Below are positions 1 to 6,361 of a stretch of 7,844 nt of DNA, piece after piece (within the stretch, counting starts at the first letter, position 1; every line of letters begins with the position of its first letter). The stretch spans positions 1 through 7,844 of the forward strand of contig CAUUKX010000092.1 in assembly GCA_963545585.1 (NCBI GenBank), read 5' to 3'. The position numbers and the translations under genes were made by a program. The notes below the pieces were generated by a model. It saw only the letters and a program-made list of their open reading frames with translations. It searched no databases and was not told where the DNA came from. The DNA is from W11650 sp963545585 (GTDB lineage: Bacteria > Bacillota > Clostridia > Lachnospirales > Vallitaleaceae).

Positions 1-26
1 CTCCAGTCTTTTTTATTCGTTCTCCA
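1..26. other. Short sequence downstream of thiN
   Basis: The transcribed strand after the thiN TAG is A-rich and ends in GACTGGAG at the window edge. GGAG there could be the ribosome-binding site of a following gene. In B. subtilis the tiny spoVM gene follows thiN, but nothing in these 26 bases identifies it. No terminator hairpin is visible. Confidence 0.3.
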
Positions 27-803
27 CTAATCCCGGCTGCGGATCACCAGAAACTTGCCCTTGCGGATTTTTAGTTTGGCGCATTCCTTTGTCAGCTGAT
101 TGCTGAGCAGCCAGGAGGCCTGATTTTGGGGGATAGTCTGGTTCTTTAAAGGATAACGAAAGCCCTTTAAACTCAGTCCTTCCAATTTTTCTGACAGCGG
201 CAGGATGCTGAAAAACGGATACTTTGCTTTGCTTTTAAAAGAAAGCCGCTTGGGACCGCTGTATGCCCGAATCCGGCCTTTGTCCGTCCAAACCGTCAGC
301 TTCATGTCGGCAATAAAATCAAACAAAATCCATAAATTGCTCAGACTATGATCGAGGCGGCTCCCGACTGCGCCGAGCAAAATCACTTTTGGTTTTTTGA
401 AACCGTAACTCTGACAGTCAGTGTCTTTTTTCGGCATCTGTTCAAATCCGGCATTTTCAGCCGGCAGGCGTATCGCCTGCCAAGCGGAAAACAAGCCCCG
501 GCTGCCGCCCATATGCAAAAGCTGCACGGCCTGCAAGGCCAGATAAGTATCACTCCTATCTTTTTCCGGTGAAAACCGAAAAATCTCGGTTTGCCCCCTG
601 CTTTTTACAGCCTGCAAAGTTTCAGCCGAAAGAGAATCCAAATCACCAACCAAAATATGGGGAATGATTCCATTTTGCCACAAAACCTCAGCGCCGCTGT
701 CAGCAGCAATCCAAATCAGATTTTCAGCCTTTTTTTGCAACTTTTGAACTTGCCCGGCACTGACCGCTCCGCCGGCCACAATCGCATAACACCGCCGCTT
801 CAT
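27..803 (-). CDS. thiN: Thiamine pyrophosphokinase (ThiN), with an internal insertion
   Basis: Transfers pyrophosphate from ATP to thiamine, making the cofactor thiamine diphosphate in the cytosol. The 258-residue product shows the family's landmarks: an N-terminal IVAGG strand (8-12), GDLDS (53-57), EKDRSD (80-85, the acidic nucleotide/Mg site), GSRLDHSLSN (147-156), and a C-terminal half ending in FLVIRSRD, very like the IRSTD end of B. subtilis ThiN. The start is ATG at 801-803 with GGAG four bases upstream and AAAGG nine bases upstream. From memory the B. subtilis protein is about 214 residues. The extra length here is mostly one stretch, residues about 97-137, lying between the EKDRSD helix and the strand leading to GSRLDH. 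Its DNA contains three inverted repeats (see findings). All core motifs flank the insertion intact, so the enzyme is probably functional. It is the last gene of the block and is separated from rpe by a repeat-bearing gap. The identification is firm; the role of the insertion is unknown. Confidence 0.93.
   Translation of the reverse strand: MKRRCYAIVAGGAVSAGQVQKLQKKAENLIWIAADSGAEVLWQNGIIPHILVGDLDSLSAETLQAVKSRGQTEIFRFSPEKDRSDTYLALQAVQLLHMGGSRGLFSAWQAIRLPAENAGFEQMPKKDTDCQSYGFKKPKVILLGAVGSRLDHSLSNLWILFDFIADMKLTVWTDKGRIRAYSGPKRLSFKSKAKYPFFSILPLSEKLEGLSLKGFRYPLKNQTIPQNQASWLLSNQLTKECAKLKIRKGKFLVIRSRD
391..515 (-). other. Extra ~40-residue segment within ThiN, rich in inverted repeats
   Basis: Compared with my recollection of B. 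subtilis ThiN, residues about 97-137 have no counterpart: the shorter protein passes directly from the KDxTD helix to the strand before GxRxDH. The DNA holds three inverted repeats. GGTTT pairs with AAACC (391-404), CTGAC with GTCAG (411-421), and GGCAGGCG with CGCCTGCC around a three-base loop (463-481). The frame stays open throughout. It may be a lineage-specific surface loop or an in-frame palindromic insertion. The boundaries are approximate because they come from a remembered alignment. Confidence 0.5.
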
Positions 804-949
804 ATCTCTCCGCCTTTCTGCATAAAAAGCCGGTAACTGACCTTAACATCCTTGCTCTTGTCCCCTCGGCTGCTATTATTTTCTATTATTTTCTATTGCT
901 TTCTATTATTTTCTATTGCTTTCTATTTTCACTTTTGCCTTGTCGGCCT
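804..949. other. Intergenic region between rpe and thiN
   Basis: This 146-bp gap holds the decameric tandem repeat at 871-930, followed (in the direction of transcription) by about 60 bp of leader with the thiN ribosome-binding site. I see no convincing rho-independent terminator after rpe, no tRNA-like fold, and no -35/-10 pair that I would defend. A weak AGCCG/CGGCT pairing (867-871 with 828-832) precedes a run of five T on the transcribed strand, but its loop is about 34 bases and I do not call it a terminator. Co-transcription of thiN with rpe is therefore likely but unproven. Confidence 0.7.
871..930. repeat. Tandem decamer minisatellite, about six copies
   Basis: Six consecutive 10-bp units can be read directly on the plus strand: TGCTATTATT, TTCTATTATT, TTCTATTGCT, TTCTATTATT, TTCTATTGCT, TTCTATTTTC. 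The two variants alternate, so 881-900 and 901-920 are perfect copies of a 20-bp super-unit. Runs of three or four T (A on the transcribed strand) recur about every 10 bp, close to one helical turn, which is the spacing that gives intrinsically curved DNA. Because 10 is not a multiple of 3 and each unit carries TAG or TAA on the minus strand, every minus frame is stopped and the tract is non-coding in the direction of transcription. The transcript here would be purine-rich and largely unstructured. Confidence 0.92.
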
Positions 950-1606
950 TTATTCTCCCTTGATTTGGCGGATAGCCGCCGCGATATCGGCAGCGCCAAA
1001 CACCGCCGAGCCGGCCACTAAAATATCGGCGCCAGCGGCCGCAATTTGGCTGGCATTGCCGGCATGAACCCCGCCGTCCACTTCAATATCATAGTGATAC
1101 CCTTTTTCCTGCCGCCAGGCAGCTAATTTGGCAATTCGGTCAAGGGCTGATGGAATAAAGCTCTGCCCGCCAAAGCCCGGATTAACTGACATCACCAGCA
1201 CCCGATCAGCCTCCGGCAAAAGTTCTTCCAGCATACACAAGGGTGTCGCCGGATTTAAAGTAATACCTGCTTTTTTGCCCAATTTTTTAATTTCCATCAG
1301 CAGCCGATGCAAATGCAGGCTGCTTTCCACATGAACTGTAATTGTATCAGCTCCGGCCTGAGCAAAGGCAGCAATAAAATCCTCCGGATGCCGAATCATT
1401 AAATGAACATCAAAGGGCTTCTCTGTCAAAGGCCGAATTTGCTTGACCAGCATCGGTCCAAAAGTAATATTCGGCACAAAATTGCCATCCATAATATCAA
1501 TATGAATCTCGTTGCAGCCAGCTCGGTCAATCTGCCGAATATCCTCACCCAAACGGGTAAAATCAGCTGATAGGATTGACGGCGCTATTTTCCGTTTTTT
1601 ATCCAT
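950..1606 (-). CDS. rpe: Ribulose-phosphate 3-epimerase
   Basis: Interconverts D-ribulose 5-phosphate and D-xylulose 5-phosphate in the non-oxidative pentose phosphate pathway. The 218-residue product is full length for this TIM-barrel family. Visible motifs are IAPSILSADF (7-16, with substrate Ser10), EIHIDIMDGNFVPN (33-46, metal-binding His35 and catalytic Asp37), DVHLMI (66-71, His68), VMSVNPGFGGQSF (138-150, the mobile active-site loop and phosphate grip), and EVDGGV (175-180, catalytic Asp177), followed by the second phosphate-binding region near AGSAVF. The ATG at 1604-1606 has AAAGGA six bases upstream. This start lies inside the 3' end of rsgA, with a 22-nt overlap, so translation is probably coupled to rsgA. 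The gene ends at a TAA followed by the repeat-bearing gap before thiN. The identification is very secure. Confidence 0.97.
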   Translation of the reverse strand: MDKKRKIAPSILSADFTRLGEDIRQIDRAGCNEIHIDIMDGNFVPNITFGPMLVKQIRPLTEKPFDVHLMIRHPEDFIAAFAQAGADTITVHVESSLHLHRLLMEIKKLGKKAGITLNPATPLCMLEELLPEADRVLVMSVNPGFGGQSFIPSALDRIAKLAAWRQEKGYHYDIEVDGGVHAGNASQIAAAGADILVAGSAVFGAADIAAAIRQIKGE

Positions 1607-2547
1607 TTTTGATCCTTTCTACCGTATTTTTCTTGTAACTTTCCTAAGCCGGAATCTTTTTGTTTCAGTTCTTCTTTAATTTGCAGATAGTTCCGGTAGC
1701 GCCCCATCCAAATATCTCCTATCTCGGCCGCCGCTTTAACGGCGCAGCCGCTTTCCCGGTCATGTTGACAGTCTAAAAACTGACAATCCGTTTCATACGC
1801 CGCAAACTCCGGAAAATACCGGTGCAGCTGCCGGTAACTGATATCCCGTAAATCAAAGGAAGTAAAGCCCGGTGTATCAACCACAAAGCTGTTTTCATCA
1901 AGTGCAATCAAATTGACATGCCGGGTAGTATGCTTGCCCCGGCCGATTTTTTGACTGACCGCTCCGGTTTTCATCACCACTTCCGACTGCCAAAAATTAA
2001 CCAAAGTTGATTTGCCGACCCCGGACGGCCCAGCCAACACCGTTGTTTTGCCGGCCAGCAAGCCCCGCAATGTTTCTGGCTGGGAATGGTGTGCAGAAAA
2101 AACATGAACCGGATAGCCGATTGCCTGATAATGCTCTAAAAAATCCAGTCCATTACTCTTTAAATCGGCTTTATTAAAACCCAGCACGACCGGCAGCTTT
2201 TTCTGCTCCAGCATAATCAAAAACCGGTCCAGCAAATTAAAGTTAGGTTTAGGCTCTTCCAGCGCAAACAGGAGCAGTACCTGATCGACATTGGATACTG
2301 GCGGCCGGATCAGCTCGTTTCGGCGCGGGTAAATCCTGACGATAAAACCTTTGCCAGCTTCTCCGGCCGCTTCGATTTCCACATCATCCCCAACCAAAAG
2401 ACTCTCTCCGGTTTTACGGAAGAGTCCTCTGGCCTTGCATTCTATCAGCCCACAATCCGTCTGCACATAATAAAAACCGCCTATCCCCTTGATTATTTTG
2501 CCTTTCATTCTGCTGTCTGCTCCATCTGCGCTTTCCTCCCTTTTCAT
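1585..2547 (-). CDS. rsgA: Small-subunit assembly GTPase RsgA (CpgA/YloQ/YjeQ)
   Basis: A circularly permuted GTPase that binds the 30S subunit during late assembly and is activated by it. Domains in order are an N-terminal OB-fold (about 15-80), the GTPase domain with permuted motif order, and a C-terminal zinc domain. NKAD (G4, 125-128) comes before GPSGVGKS (G1/P-loop, 173-180), then the GKHTT switch region (204-208) and DTPG (G3, 224-227). The zinc ligands are Cys255, Cys260, His262 and Cys268. At 320 residues it is slightly longer than usual because of 13 residues before MKGKIIKGIGGFYYV, which matches the start of B. subtilis CpgA. I keep the ATG at 2545-2547 because AGAGGA lies eight bases upstream. 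The inner Met14 (2506-2508) is the alternative, with only a distant GGAG. It sits 71 bp after prkC and overlaps rpe by 22 nt. In B. subtilis CpgA is phosphorylated by PrkC. Confidence 0.96.
   Translation of the reverse strand: MKREESADGADSRMKGKIIKGIGGFYYVQTDCGLIECKARGLFRKTGESLLVGDDVEIEAAGEAGKGFIVRIYPRRNELIRPPVSNVDQVLLLFALEEPKPNFNLLDRFLIMLEQKKLPVVLGFNKADLKSNGLDFLEHYQAIGYPVHVFSAHHSQPETLRGLLAGKTTVLAGPSGVGKSTLVNFWQSEVVMKTGAVSQKIGRGKHTTRHVNLIALDENSFVVDTPGFTSFDLRDISYRQLHRYFPEFAAYETDCQFLDCQHDRESGCAVKAAAEIGDIWMGRYRNYLQIKEELKQKDSGLGKLQEKYGRKDQKWIKNGK
1613..1618 (-). promoter_or_regulatory. Ribosome-binding site of rpe inside the rsgA coding region
   Basis: AAAGGA on the minus strand lies six bases before the rpe ATG and is read as rsgA codons at the same time. 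It supports the overlapping rpe start over any later methionine. Confidence 0.75.
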
Positions 2548-2555
2548 TTTCTACT

Positions 2556-2561
2556 TCCTCT
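2556..2561 (-). promoter_or_regulatory. Ribosome-binding site of rsgA
   Basis: AGAGGA on the minus strand lies eight bases before the ATG at 2545-2547. It is clearly better than anything preceding the inner Met14 codon, and so decides the start I annotated. Confidence 0.6.
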
Positions 2562-2618
2562 CTGCACAGCTTTTTTGTAAAGCGGCACACAGAGCGGTGT
2601 TTTTCTTCTAATCCGGCT

Positions 2619-4514
2619 TTATTCCTCGGTAAAAACGATTTGCCTGGTATATTGCTTGACTCCGTCCAGATAAACCGTAATAATGCCGGTACCGGTACCT
2701 TCAGGCGTCAGTATCAGCGGAAACTGGTCAATCCGTACTTCCGTTTCCAGCAGAACTTTTTCTGTATCTCCTTGGGTCAGCGTTACCTTAATGATACCAC
2801 TTTCCTGAACCGGACCAAAAGGCGAATTAATCCGAATTTCCATTTTTTTGGAAATAAACTCTTTCCCTAAGCTAACAGACAAATCAATCGACGAGCCCTT
2901 TACTACCTTATTGCCGGGAGCAATGCTCATCATCACCACCCGTCCCTTTTCATAGTGGTCATTATAGCTTTCCGATACATTGACGATAAAGCCCAGTTCC
3001 GTCAGGCGGGCAATTGCCTCCTGCTTCGGCTGATTAATCAGCGGCGGCACTTCAACCAGTTCAACCTCCGCCCCTTTGCTGACATAGATGGTTACAATCC
3101 CGCCTTTGGGCAGCAGGCTGTCCGCAGCCGGCGACTGGCGAAAAACATTGCCGATGGCCGCCGTGTTGTTGTTTTCTATAATTTGCTCCACCGAAAAACC
3201 TTGTTCCCGCAGCTTTTTTTCCGCTTCGCTATAGCTGAAATTCAGCACATCCGGAACTGGCTTTTCCTCAACGCCCTTGCTGACAATAACGCCGATGATG
3301 GATTCCGCTCTAACGCTTTCCAGCGGCTTGGTATCCTGCTCGACAATCCGTCCCCGGGTCACCTCATCGCTGTAGACATAGCCCTCAATGGCATACTTCA
3401 AATCAGGATAACGAAGCGACAATTCCTCCACATTCAAATTAAAAAGATCCGGAACGGTTACCATTTTCGGCACCCAGTTCTGAATATTGGCTGGCACGAT
3501 AATAGCCGTCAAAATCGCTACCACCACAAAAGCCGAGGCAATCGCTGCCCACCGAATCAGCTTTTCATAAGGATCTTTTTCCCCGCCGAAGCTCCGGTAC
3601 TCCTTATTGCTCCAAATCTGCTTAATTTCATTTTTGGGGATGCTTAGTGTCGCACCATTGTCATTATTGGTATATTCAATAATCTCCTCCGGATGCTGAT
3701 ACGCCGCCTTCAGGTCCGTCAGCATTTCCTTGGCCGTAGCATAACGGTTAATCGTCTTCTTTTCCGTGGCTTTATAGATAATGGTTTCAAAATTGCGGCT
3801 AATCTTCGGGTTCTTTTCACAAATCCCAAGGAGCTTGCCGTCTAAATGCATGAGCGCAATATTAACCGGATTATCCCCGTCATAGGGAACCTCGCCAGTC
3901 GCCATCTCATACATGGTAATGCCCAGCGAGTAAATATCGCTGCCTTCATTTTGCACTAAACCCTTGACCTGCTCCGGGGAAATATAATGCACCGATCCGG
4001 TCAGAGTTTCATTCATATCAATGGTTTTATCGGTAATGACCCGGGCAATGCCAAAATCCATGACCTTAACCTTATTGTTTTTTGTCCAGAAAATATTTTG
4101 CGGCTTGATATCGCGGTGAATAATATGATTGTTATGGGCATGCGACAGAGCCGCCAAGACACTGGAAGCAACATGATAAATTTCCGCCTCGGTTAAAACC
4201 CTACGTTCTTTAATCACCGTTTTCAGGGTTTTGCCTTCTAAATATTCCATCACAATATAATGAAAATCATCCTCATCGCCGACATCATAAACCGCTACAA
4301 TATTGGGATGCGACAGTCCAGCCGCAGCCTGCGCCTCCACCTTGAAGCGCTTGACTAAATTTTCATCTTCGCACAGTTCCGGTTTCAAAATCTTAATCGC
4401 CACATAACGGTTGAGTTTATGACACTTGGCCTTATAAACATCCGACATGCCGCCAGTGCCGATTCGTTTGATAATTTCATAACGATTGTTAATTAAATCT
4501 CCTTTATTCAGCAT
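2619..4514 (-). CDS. prkC: Membrane Ser/Thr protein kinase with three PASTA domains (PrkC/Stk1 family)
   Basis: A eukaryotic-type kinase that senses peptidoglycan fragments outside the cell and phosphorylates cytosolic targets. From the ATG at 4512-4514 it is 631 residues. The cytoplasmic kinase domain (about 12-272) has the Gly-rich loop GTGGMSDV (19-26), catalytic Lys41, Glu60, HRDIKPQN (133-140, an RD kinase), DFG (153-155), an activation loop with Thr170/Thr172 before GSVHYISPE, and SDIYSLG (192-198). A juxtamembrane linker (273-322) and one membrane helix (about 323-341) follow. Outside are PASTA repeats at about 351-414, 415-481 and 482-550, then an about 80-residue beta-rich tail resembling the Ig-like end of B. 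subtilis PrkC. The start follows GAGG by six bases. A GTG at 4575-4577 would add 21 residues unlike the family and deeply overlap prpC, so I rejected it. The start overlaps the prpC end by 11 nt. The kinase call is very secure. Confidence 0.97.
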   Translation of the reverse strand: MLNKGDLINNRYEIIKRIGTGGMSDVYKAKCHKLNRYVAIKILKPELCEDENLVKRFKVEAQAAAGLSHPNIVAVYDVGDEDDFHYIVMEYLEGKTLKTVIKERRVLTEAEIYHVASSVLAALSHAHNNHIIHRDIKPQNIFWTKNNKVKVMDFGIARVITDKTIDMNETLTGSVHYISPEQVKGLVQNEGSDIYSLGITMYEMATGEVPYDGDNPVNIALMHLDGKLLGICEKNPKISRNFETIIYKATEKKTINRYATAKEMLTDLKAAYQHPEEIIEYTNNDNGATLSIPKNEIKQIWSNKEYRSFGGEKDPYEKLIRWAAIASAFVVVAILTAIIVPANIQNWVPKMVTVPDLFNLNVEELSLRYPDLKYAIEGYVYSDEVTRGRIVEQDTKPLESVRAESIIGVIVSKGVEEKPVPDVLNFSYSEAEKKLREQGFSVEQIIENNNTAAIGNVFRQSPAADSLLPKGGIVTIYVSKGAEVELVEVPPLINQPKQEAIARLTELGFIVNVSESYNDHYEKGRVVMMSIAPGNKVVKGSSIDLSVSLGKEFISKKMEIRINSPFGPVQESGIIKVTLTQGDTEKVLLETEVRIDQFPLILTPEGTGTGIITVYLDGVKQYTRQIVFTEE

Positions 4515-5256
4515 AGTCGGCCTCGCTTTCCCGCTCGTTTTTAACAAGTATGACCGTAATATTATCGCCACCGCCACGGTTTAAGGCTTCCTGAATCAAT
4601 CCGGCTGCCAAAGACGGAATTTCCGGTTCTTGCTCCAAAATTTCTTCCAATTCCCAGCGGCGCAGATAACTGCTCAGTCCGTCGCTGCACAACAAGAGGA
4701 TATCATTCTCCTTGGCCGATATGCTATAAAGATCGGGAGAAACACAGCTTTCCATTCCAATCGCTCGACTGATTAAATTGCGGTTTTGATGAGAAAAGGC
4801 CTCTTCCTCGGTAATCAGTCCACTTTCCTGCAAATCCTGCACTGGCGAATGATCCTTGGTAATTTGGTGCAGTTCTCCCTGCCGGTACAAATAAGCCCGG
4901 CTGTCACCAATATTAATCAGCACATATTCCTCCGGCAAAAGAATTAACCCAACCAAGGTCGTTCCCATATGCCGACAATCAATATTTTCCCGGCCATAAG
5001 CATACACCGCTTGATTGGCCTTATCAACCGCCGCCGCTAAAGCCGTCCGGCAGTCCTCAGACGGATGCTCCCGAAAATAAGCGACTACGGTGTCAATCGC
5101 CATCCGAGAAGCCACCTCACCAGCATTATGGCCGCCCAGTCCATCAGCCACCAAAAATAAATTCGGCGCTCCGCCCACTCGTTCCCGGCTGAAAAAATAA
5201 CTATCTTCATTAATCTTTCTGACTTTCCCGATATCCGTTAATCCTGTTACCTGCAT
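4504..5256 (-). CDS. prpC: PP2C-type Ser/Thr protein phosphatase (PrpC/Stp family)
   Basis: A cytosolic metal-dependent phosphatase that reverses phosphorylation by the neighbouring PASTA kinase. The 250-residue product is full length for stand-alone bacterial PP2C enzymes. Seen in order are TDIGKVRKINEDS (7-19, metal-binding Asp18), VADGLGGHNAGEVAS (36-50, Asp38), GTTLV (98-102), NIGDSRAYLYRQG (115-127), DHS (135-137), NLISRAIG (160-167), CSDGL (190-194, Asp192) and GGGDNITVILV (228-238, Asp231). The acidic metal ligands I would expect are all present. There is no signal peptide or membrane segment. The ATG at 5254-5256 follows AGAGGA by six bases and overlaps the end of rlmN by 10 nt. Its own last codons contain the start of prkC. 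The phosphatase is thus translated just ahead of the kinase, consistent with a fixed ratio of the pair. Confidence 0.96.
   Translation of the reverse strand: MQVTGLTDIGKVRKINEDSYFFSRERVGGAPNLFLVADGLGGHNAGEVASRMAIDTVVAYFREHPSEDCRTALAAAVDKANQAVYAYGRENIDCRHMGTTLVGLILLPEEYVLINIGDSRAYLYRQGELHQITKDHSPVQDLQESGLITEEEAFSHQNRNLISRAIGMESCVSPDLYSISAKENDILLLCSDGLSSYLRRWELEEILEQEPEIPSLAAGLIQEALNRGGGDNITVILVKNERESEADYAE
4521..4524 (-). promoter_or_regulatory. Short ribosome-binding site of prkC inside prpC
   Basis: GAGG on the minus strand, six bases before the ATG at 4512-4514, within the last prpC codons. It is short compared with the sites of prpC and rsgA, so kinase translation may rely on ribosomes finishing prpC. 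It supports the inner ATG rather than the upstream GTG. Confidence 0.5.
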
Positions 5257-6290
5257 AGCTCTTCCTCTTTTTTCTTCAATTGGCCACAGGCTGCGTCAAT
5301 GTTTTTCCCCAGCGTCCGGCGCAGGGAAACCGGCAGTCCCGCTTTTTCCAAATAATTTTTAAAAGCATATTGTCTTCTTTTATCCGGCGGCTGCTGCTCC
5401 TTGCGCGCCACCGGATTAATCGGAATCAAGTTGATATGACATAAAAGCCCGCGGCAAAAGCGAATTAGCGCTTCTGCGTCCTCCATCCGGTCGGTTTCTT
5501 GTTCTATCAGCCCGTACTCAAACGTAATCCGGCGATTGGTTTTGTCCACATAATAAAGACAAGCTTCTTTCAGTTCTTTAAGATTATATTTCCTGGCAAC
5601 GGGCATGATGGCCGCCCTTTTTTCCTGTGTCGCCTGATGGAGACTGACTGCCAAATTCACTTGCCAAAGAAGGTCAGCAAACGCTTTTATCTGAGGGACT
5701 AAGCCGCAGGTTGAAACCGTAATATGTCTGACTCCCAGATTACGCCCTTTCGGATGGGCAATGATTTCAATAAAGCGTAGCAGCTCTCCATAATTGTCAA
5801 ATGGTTCGCCCATGCCCATCACTACTACGGAATGGAGCGACCCGAAGCGCCGCTCACTTTCATAAAACTGAAGCAGCATTTCCGCCCCGCTTAAACTCCG
5901 GCTCAGGCCTCCGAGTGTCGAAGCACAAAAAGTACAGCCCATCCGGCAACCGACCTGCGAGGAAATGCAAAGCGAACTGCCAAACTCATAATTCATTCGC
6001 ACCGTTTCCACATACTGGCCATCGGCCAAGCGATACAAAAACTTTTGCGTGCCGTCCGCTCTGTCGGTTTGAAGCCGAATCATTTCCAGTTCCGGCATCT
6101 CCGCTGCCTGCCTCAGTTTTTCCTGTAGCGCCTTAGACAAGTTCGTCATTTCTTCAATCCGGGTAACCTGCTTGCGATGCAGCCAGTCAAAAATTTGACC
6201 AGCTCTGAACTTCGGCTCGCCCAGCCCCTGTATCCACGTTTCTAGTTCCGGCAGCGTCAGATTTAATAAATTGATTTTTTGCTCTTCCAT
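5247..6290 (-). CDS. rlmN: Dual-specificity 23S rRNA/tRNA adenine C2 methyltransferase RlmN (radical SAM)
   Basis: Methylates C2 of A2503 in 23S rRNA and of A37 in some tRNAs (E. coli numbering) through a radical SAM mechanism with a methylated cysteine intermediate. The 347-residue product is of usual length. Residues about 1-75 form the N-terminal accessory domain. Then come YVETV with Glu95, CISSQVGC (108-115), and the cluster motif CRMGCTFC with Cys115, Cys119 and Cys122. GMGEP (159-163) binds SAM, and NLAVSLHQA (212-220) and LIPINPV (288-294) complete the barrel. GKNIDAACGQL near the end supplies Cys335, the expected methyl-carrying cysteine. Cys108 matches the second mechanistic cysteine (Cys118 in E. 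coli). RlmN is favoured over the resistance homologue Cfr by gene context and by the match to housekeeping RlmN sequences. AAAGGA lies four bases before the ATG. It follows rsmB after 192 bp and overlaps prpC by 10 nt. Confidence 0.96.
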   Translation of the reverse strand: MEEQKINLLNLTLPELETWIQGLGEPKFRAGQIFDWLHRKQVTRIEEMTNLSKALQEKLRQAAEMPELEMIRLQTDRADGTQKFLYRLADGQYVETVRMNYEFGSSLCISSQVGCRMGCTFCASTLGGLSRSLSGAEMLLQFYESERRFGSLHSVVVMGMGEPFDNYGELLRFIEIIAHPKGRNLGVRHITVSTCGLVPQIKAFADLLWQVNLAVSLHQATQEKRAAIMPVARKYNLKELKEACLYYVDKTNRRITFEYGLIEQETDRMEDAEALIRFCRGLLCHINLIPINPVARKEQQPPDKRRQYAFKNYLEKAGLPVSLRRTLGKNIDAACGQLKKKEEELCR

Positions 6291-6305
6291 AAATTCCTTT
6301 ACCTT

Positions 6306-6339
6306 AACCGTATAAGTTCCTCAACCGTATAAGTTCCTC
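6306..6339. repeat. Perfect 17-bp tandem duplication
   Basis: AACCGTATAAGTTCCTC occurs at 6306-6322 and again at 6323-6339 with no gap or mismatch. On the transcribed strand each copy reads GAGGAACTTATACGGTT, so it duplicates both a Shine-Dalgarno-like GAGGA and a TATAC box-like element immediately upstream of the rlmN ribosome-binding site. A perfect double copy suggests a recent slippage event, or an assembly error to exclude. Confidence 0.95.
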
Positions 6340-6361
6340 ACATTTATCTGGCAACTGTCAA
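6326..6361 (-). promoter_or_regulatory. Weak candidate promoter for rlmN and downstream genes
   Basis: On the minus strand TTGCCA (6349-6354) is followed after 17 bases by TATACG (6326-6331, in the upstream copy of the duplication). The -35 matches the sigma-A consensus at five of six positions, but the -10 at only four of six, lacking the important final T. A perfect TTGACA (6356-6361) lies just upstream but has no -10 box at a normal distance. The long gap after rsmB makes an internal promoter plausible; the sequence alone does not establish it. Confidence 0.25.

Noticed and set aside
828..871. Possible terminator between rpe and thiN
   Set aside because: The stem is only AGCCG/CGGCT with about 34 bases of loop. 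The T run after it is short, and it lies closer to thiN than a terminator for rpe would be expected to.
852..1067. Plus-strand frame that reads through the decamer repeat as a hydrophobic, membrane-like peptide
   Set aside because: It begins at TTG with no ribosome-binding site, its hydrophobicity comes from the T-rich repeat, and its second half is antisense to the well-supported rpe gene.
2955..3647. 230-codon plus-strand open frame opposite prkC
   Set aside because: It lies wholly antisense to the PASTA and membrane region of a clearly real kinase gene, shows no recognisable motif, and is expected by chance opposite a long gene.
4515..4577. GTG start adding 21 residues to PrkC
   Set aside because: The added residues do not match the family N-terminus, would deepen the overlap with prpC to 74 nt, and the inner ATG has a usable GAGG at the right distance and the typical NRYEI start.
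5247..6290. Cfr-type antibiotic resistance methyltransferase
   Set aside because: The gene sits in the conserved housekeeping position between rsmB and prpC, and its motifs follow RlmN. No mobile element or resistance context is present.
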